Assembly: GCA_019671005.1 (NCBI GenBank)
Contig: CM033747.1
Coordinates: 23,153,188-23,217,187 of the forward strand
Direction: 5' to 3'
Source of the DNA: Hibiscus mutabilis
Taxonomy: Eukaryota > Streptophyta > Magnoliopsida > Malvales > Malvaceae
DNA length: 64,000 bases
Part shown: piece after piece, positions 60,555-64,000 of the stretch
Position numbering within the stretch: the first letter of the stretch is position 1
Layout: every line of letters begins with the position of its first letter
Program-made: the position numbers and the translations under genes
Notes under the pieces: model-generated
Databases searched by the model: none
What the model saw: only the letters and a program-made list of their open reading frames with translations
What the model was told of the DNA's origin: nothing

Positions 60555-63004
60555 GGTATCCACCGAGGGCTACATCATTACTCAACGTAATCCCAATGAA
60601 ACTGTGCACTTACAAGTCTTTTACAAAATCCACGGTCATTTGATTAATTTCCACCAATAAATATTGAAGCATCACAAAAATTTTAAGAAACTCAATGTTT
60701 GACTCCCAACTGATGGCAAGTCAAACACCTGTCACAATCTCAAACGCACGGCTTCAAACTGTCTCCCAAAACGCGTGGCAAAAGTTAGCTATAAACTGTC
60801 GATCTCAAAATTCACTATATTCTGACCACTGTACCATATAAGAAGAATATCTTCCCTTGATATGTCTTTCTCTAAAACACCCACAACAAGATCTCAAAGT
60901 TCATCAGAAACCACCAAACCTAACTTTAATCATAACACTACATCCTCTTAATTACAATCAAATGCTACTTTTTGCGGCTTCCAAAGAATATCAATCCTTA
61001 ACTCGAAGCTTAACTAATGAAATACACGGATATCGATACTGATTGATTAGTACCGATACCAAATGCATCGAGTATTGATATCGTATGGAGCTAGCATTGG
61101 TACTTCCTTACACGACCATCACTTACGATCTTTGATCGCCCAACATGGGCAGCATGATACCCTAACCCAAACTAACTCTATAAAATCCATCACTTATCAA
61201 GTTCACTTTACTTATATGGTGATCAACTCACGTTGTTGTCCAAATCTTCAATTCCTTAAAGATTAAGTACTCAAAATTTCACACTGTTGAGGTGAACACC
61301 ACCTTACATCTTCTAGCACAAAAATACAACTTTGACATTAAAACAAACCATCCTCGAAAATCTCAAAATCTTACTCAACTCTAATCGAGTCAGCACCACT
61401 ATTGCAACGAAACAGTCTCACGTAGCTCGAATCTCACCAATGTTCCTTGGCTCATTCCAAGGAAAATGTGATACAAATCAAAAGCATTTACAAAGCCTCA
61501 AACCCTTACTTCCTTAACTGATTACACGGTAACTAACCTTTCTCCCACACAAGGTCATTAAGGTAATTATCTCGCTAACACTCATTTTTTCATATTCCTT
61601 ATGCATTCACATGTGCCACACAAAACATCAAACTTACATTCCAGAGACAACATGGTGTCCCTTACCCTAACATTGCTAAAACACCTCAAACATCACTGTA
61701 GACAATAAACGTTACTACAACGTGCCCTAAAGAGAGAAATTTTCATTCCAAAATCCATTTTGAACTACTAGCATCTAACACTTTAACCGTAAACATCTTA
61801 TTCTCGAACTAATCCCAAAAAACACATGGGTACTTCACAATCGGTTAAACAAGTCATCCACCTTAAAAGATAAGTAACGGTCTTTCACTGCCACTTATCA
61901 AACTATCAACGATTTAAGCATCACTCCATCAACTTCTTACTAGCAACAAGCCTAGCTCTCCCTTAGTGGAACACTTAGACAAAAGAAACCTCATTTGAGT
62001 TGTGCCCTTGCAACTAAATTTTTTACTCTCTTAACTGGGTCGATGTCATCTAATAGTGGACGTCCAACTCGGCCTGACCTCAACATCCACTCATATTCTT
62101 GTCAGGGAGGGAGTCATGGCGACTCTTCCAAAAAGCGTCAACAAACACTTGATAGTTTGAAAGTTTTCGAGTGTCAAACTATGCACATTGGCATCCACCG
62201 AATGTTTGAACATGTCTCACAACCCCGTTGTACCATTCTCAAAATGACCACTATGAAAACCAGGTAGAAAGGCGATGGTTTAACACTCTCATTACCAAAG
62301 GTTGGCTTCCCTCGAGGTCTCAGAGCATCGAGCCCACTCTCAACATTACTGGCTAACATCGCACTTGATTAACCAAAGCAATTTCCATGGTACAACAATT
62401 CTTCAGAAGGTAGCTCTATCAAACCTGTAGAACGTCTAACTTTGGTCATATTCTAACAAACTAGTGGATCCCAAAACCACTATCTCTGAGAAATACCCTT
62501 GAAAAGGGCGATGATACTTCCCAATTATCAACGAGACTCATTTTAAGCGAACAAAGGGTTTTCCAACCAAAGTAAATCCACTAATTAATTTTGAAAGCGG
62601 GTTATCCATACCCTCAACAAAATGTTATTCATATATAACGATGAAGATTCCTTGCCACAAACTCTCATAACGTATCCCAAGGCTTTAGAACGACTACAAC
62701 ACACAACGAAGACACCATTCAGGTGGCGGGAGAAAGACATATCCTCAACTCTGGCATTATTCAACTAACTCGTATTACAACAATCCAGGGTGACCTCGCC
62801 CCCGAAAGCGCTCTCATGAGCAGCTCAATAATTAACTCAGCCCCCTCGACCACGATCACAACCATCTTAGAATCACAACGTTAGACATACCATTAGGATT
62901 CCAATCTTAAGGAGTACAAACTTAATTTAAGGGCTTGTATTCACTAAAAACCTTACTAAAAAAGCTATACTACCCCGAGGTTTCCTAAAACTGACTAAAC
63001 CTAA
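60555..63004 (-). pseudogene. Gag-to-integrase remnant of the decayed gypsy element
   Basis: Near 60690-60740 the minus strand reads DCDRCLTCHQLGVKH, the integrase zinc-binding Cys pair. After a frameshift comes QMTVDFVKDL, the start of the integrase core (60620-60660). That core is cut by the Athila insertion at 60554. The remaining 2.2 kb should hold gag, PR, RT and RNase H but is shorter than in the intact-length relatives and I could not recognise those domains. Confidence 0.5.
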
Positions 63005-63016
63005 GCTCTAATACCA
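63005..63016 (-). other. Primer binding site of the decayed gypsy element
   Basis: Minus-strand TGGTATTAGAGC, one base off the initiator tRNA-Met site, four bases inside the LTR starting at 63021. Confidence 0.8.
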
Positions 63017-63020
63017 CTGT

Positions 63021-64000
63021 TGTAACACCATCAACCCGGATAAACATTTAGATCCAATAGTTCAAAATATAGGTAAACAATTTAAATCATTACAAAGGAG
63101 CTCCACTTTAACTTAAAATATTTAAATATTTGACTTGACTAATATAATTTCAAAAGTAAGAATTACAGACTCGACCACATAAGGTCCTATAAATACATAG
63201 CCCACTAAATATAAGTATCGTACTCTAAAAACCTCCACATAAAAAATCTCGTATTGATAGTGCTCCACGATCCTACGATCTGACGATTAGCCTACGCATG
63301 GAAATAATAATTCTAAGTGATGCGCTTACAAAGCTCAGTGGTACACATCTACTTTACTATACTTCATGTTAATCATAAACATAAGCATGCAAGCTAGTAC
63401 GAGTAATAAGGAGAGATAGATAAACATGTAGCGCTACTACTAGTCGCCTAAACACATGCTCTCATCATAGAAATCAACATACATGGCCCACAAGGCCCAA
63501 CCATACTCGGGATCTCACCAGATCATCCGAACACACAAGTTATACCATAAACCTGGAGTGAAGCTCGATGTCAGACAACCTCGAGAACGTACACTCTCTC
63601 TAGGTGAGGCCCAGTGTCACACAGCCTCGAGAATATACACCCATACTCGGTATCTCTCCTCGAGTATCATCAGATAAGGCTCGGTGTCATACAACATTAG
63701 GAACGTACATCCAGCTTCTCTAACCATGGTGTTGCAACACTCTTCCACTGGGTAACTAAATCCCATTAACCAAAGGTGACTCAACCAACCAAGTGTCCAA
63801 ACCGCATAAAGTATTGACACGATTACCATATGCACACAACATAAATTGATCCACCGAGGATCTTCTATGGCTGCTATTACAACAAGTCGCCCAATTAAGT
63901 TTACCAACTTATTAATACATTATGATAGTGTACAATAATCATCCTCATTAATTATCTTTATTAATCCGTATTAACTCATCATCATCCCACGTCAATTTCC
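63021..64000 (-). repeat. 5' LTR of the decayed gypsy element, cut by the window
   Basis: Starts TGTAACACCATCAACCCGG and aligns to 47296 onward, including the hairpin repeats (63558-63700) and the flank to TTAATCCGTATTAACT. A segment of about 70 bases near its start (after AACCCGGAT) is missing compared with the left LTR. Confidence 0.87.

Larger units (their letters stand above)
47296..64000 (-). mobile_element. Decayed Ty3/gypsy element split by an Athila insertion (right LTR cut by the window)
   Basis: One LTR is at 47296-50002 and the start of the other at 63021. Both begin TGTAACAC/TGTAACAC and share AACCCGGAT and a long run from CCAATAGTT through AAAGGAGCTCCACTTTAAC. A primer-site-like TGGTATTAGAGC (minus strand, 63005-63016) precedes the right LTR. 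The internal region is 50003-50821 plus 60555-63020, interrupted by 50822-60554. Integrase and chromodomain-end traces place it with the Tekay-like group, but every frame is ruined. The left end TGTAAC and right end TTAGA of the first LTR show one degraded terminus. Confidence 0.82.

Overview
This window is repeat-rich nuclear DNA of a dicot plant. It carries nested LTR retrotransposons with initiator tRNA-Met and tRNA-Asp type primer sites, several MITE-sized DNA transposons, and one multi-exon nuclear gene with GT-AG introns. The DUF7745-type ORF and the style of the gypsy elements are what I would expect of cotton or a related Malvaceae genome; that species guess is an inference. I see no rRNA or tRNA genes, no CRISPR array and no bacterial operon.

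Layout. (1) 1-16202: two Tekay/Del-like Ty3-gypsy bodies on the minus strand, arranged LTR-INT-LTR-INT-LTR and sharing the middle LTR; the left LTR runs off the window. (2) 16203-19850 and 31773-36548: an older DUF7745-bearing repeat. Its left part has a long inverted repeat and a 199-bp-period array of hairpins; its right part has a broken DUF7745 ORF on the minus strand. (3) 19851-31772: a complete but dead Tekay-like element (LTRs about 3.5 kb, perfect 5-bp target duplication CCTTG) inserted into (2); its right LTR holds a 438-bp hAT-type MITE. (4) 36880-37500: a LINE-type RNase H remnant. (5) 37610-38292: a foldback MITE ending just upstream of the window's only intact gene. (6) 38462-43175, plus strand: a 13-exon gene for a saccharopine-dehydrogenase-like oxidoreductase of 428 residues, with a hAT MITE in intron 2. 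(7) 44061-45231: a Mutator-like element with long terminal inverted repeats and a perfect 9-bp target duplication, whose core carries one exon of a CBL (calcineurin B-like) calcium sensor gene, so a Pack-MULE. (8) 45241-47295: degenerate retroelement leader and LTR-like DNA with AT microsatellites. (9) 47296-64000: a third, badly decayed Tekay-like element on the minus strand (its right LTR runs off the window), split by (10) 50822-60554, a full-length Athila element with 1.5-kb LTRs, an Asp-type primer site and recognisable Gag, PR, RT, RNase H and INT remnants.

None of the retroelement ORFs is intact, so the retroelements are not expected to be autonomous. The oxidoreductase gene is the only locus with a full open coding path. 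The most unusual signals are the hairpin array with compensatory stems at 18.8-19.5 kb, the CBL-exon Pack-MULE, a crossover footprint in the shared LTR of the tandem array, a quasi-palindrome scattered through the Athila element, and GTACCGATAC-like palindrome clusters shared by the LTRs of two gypsy elements.
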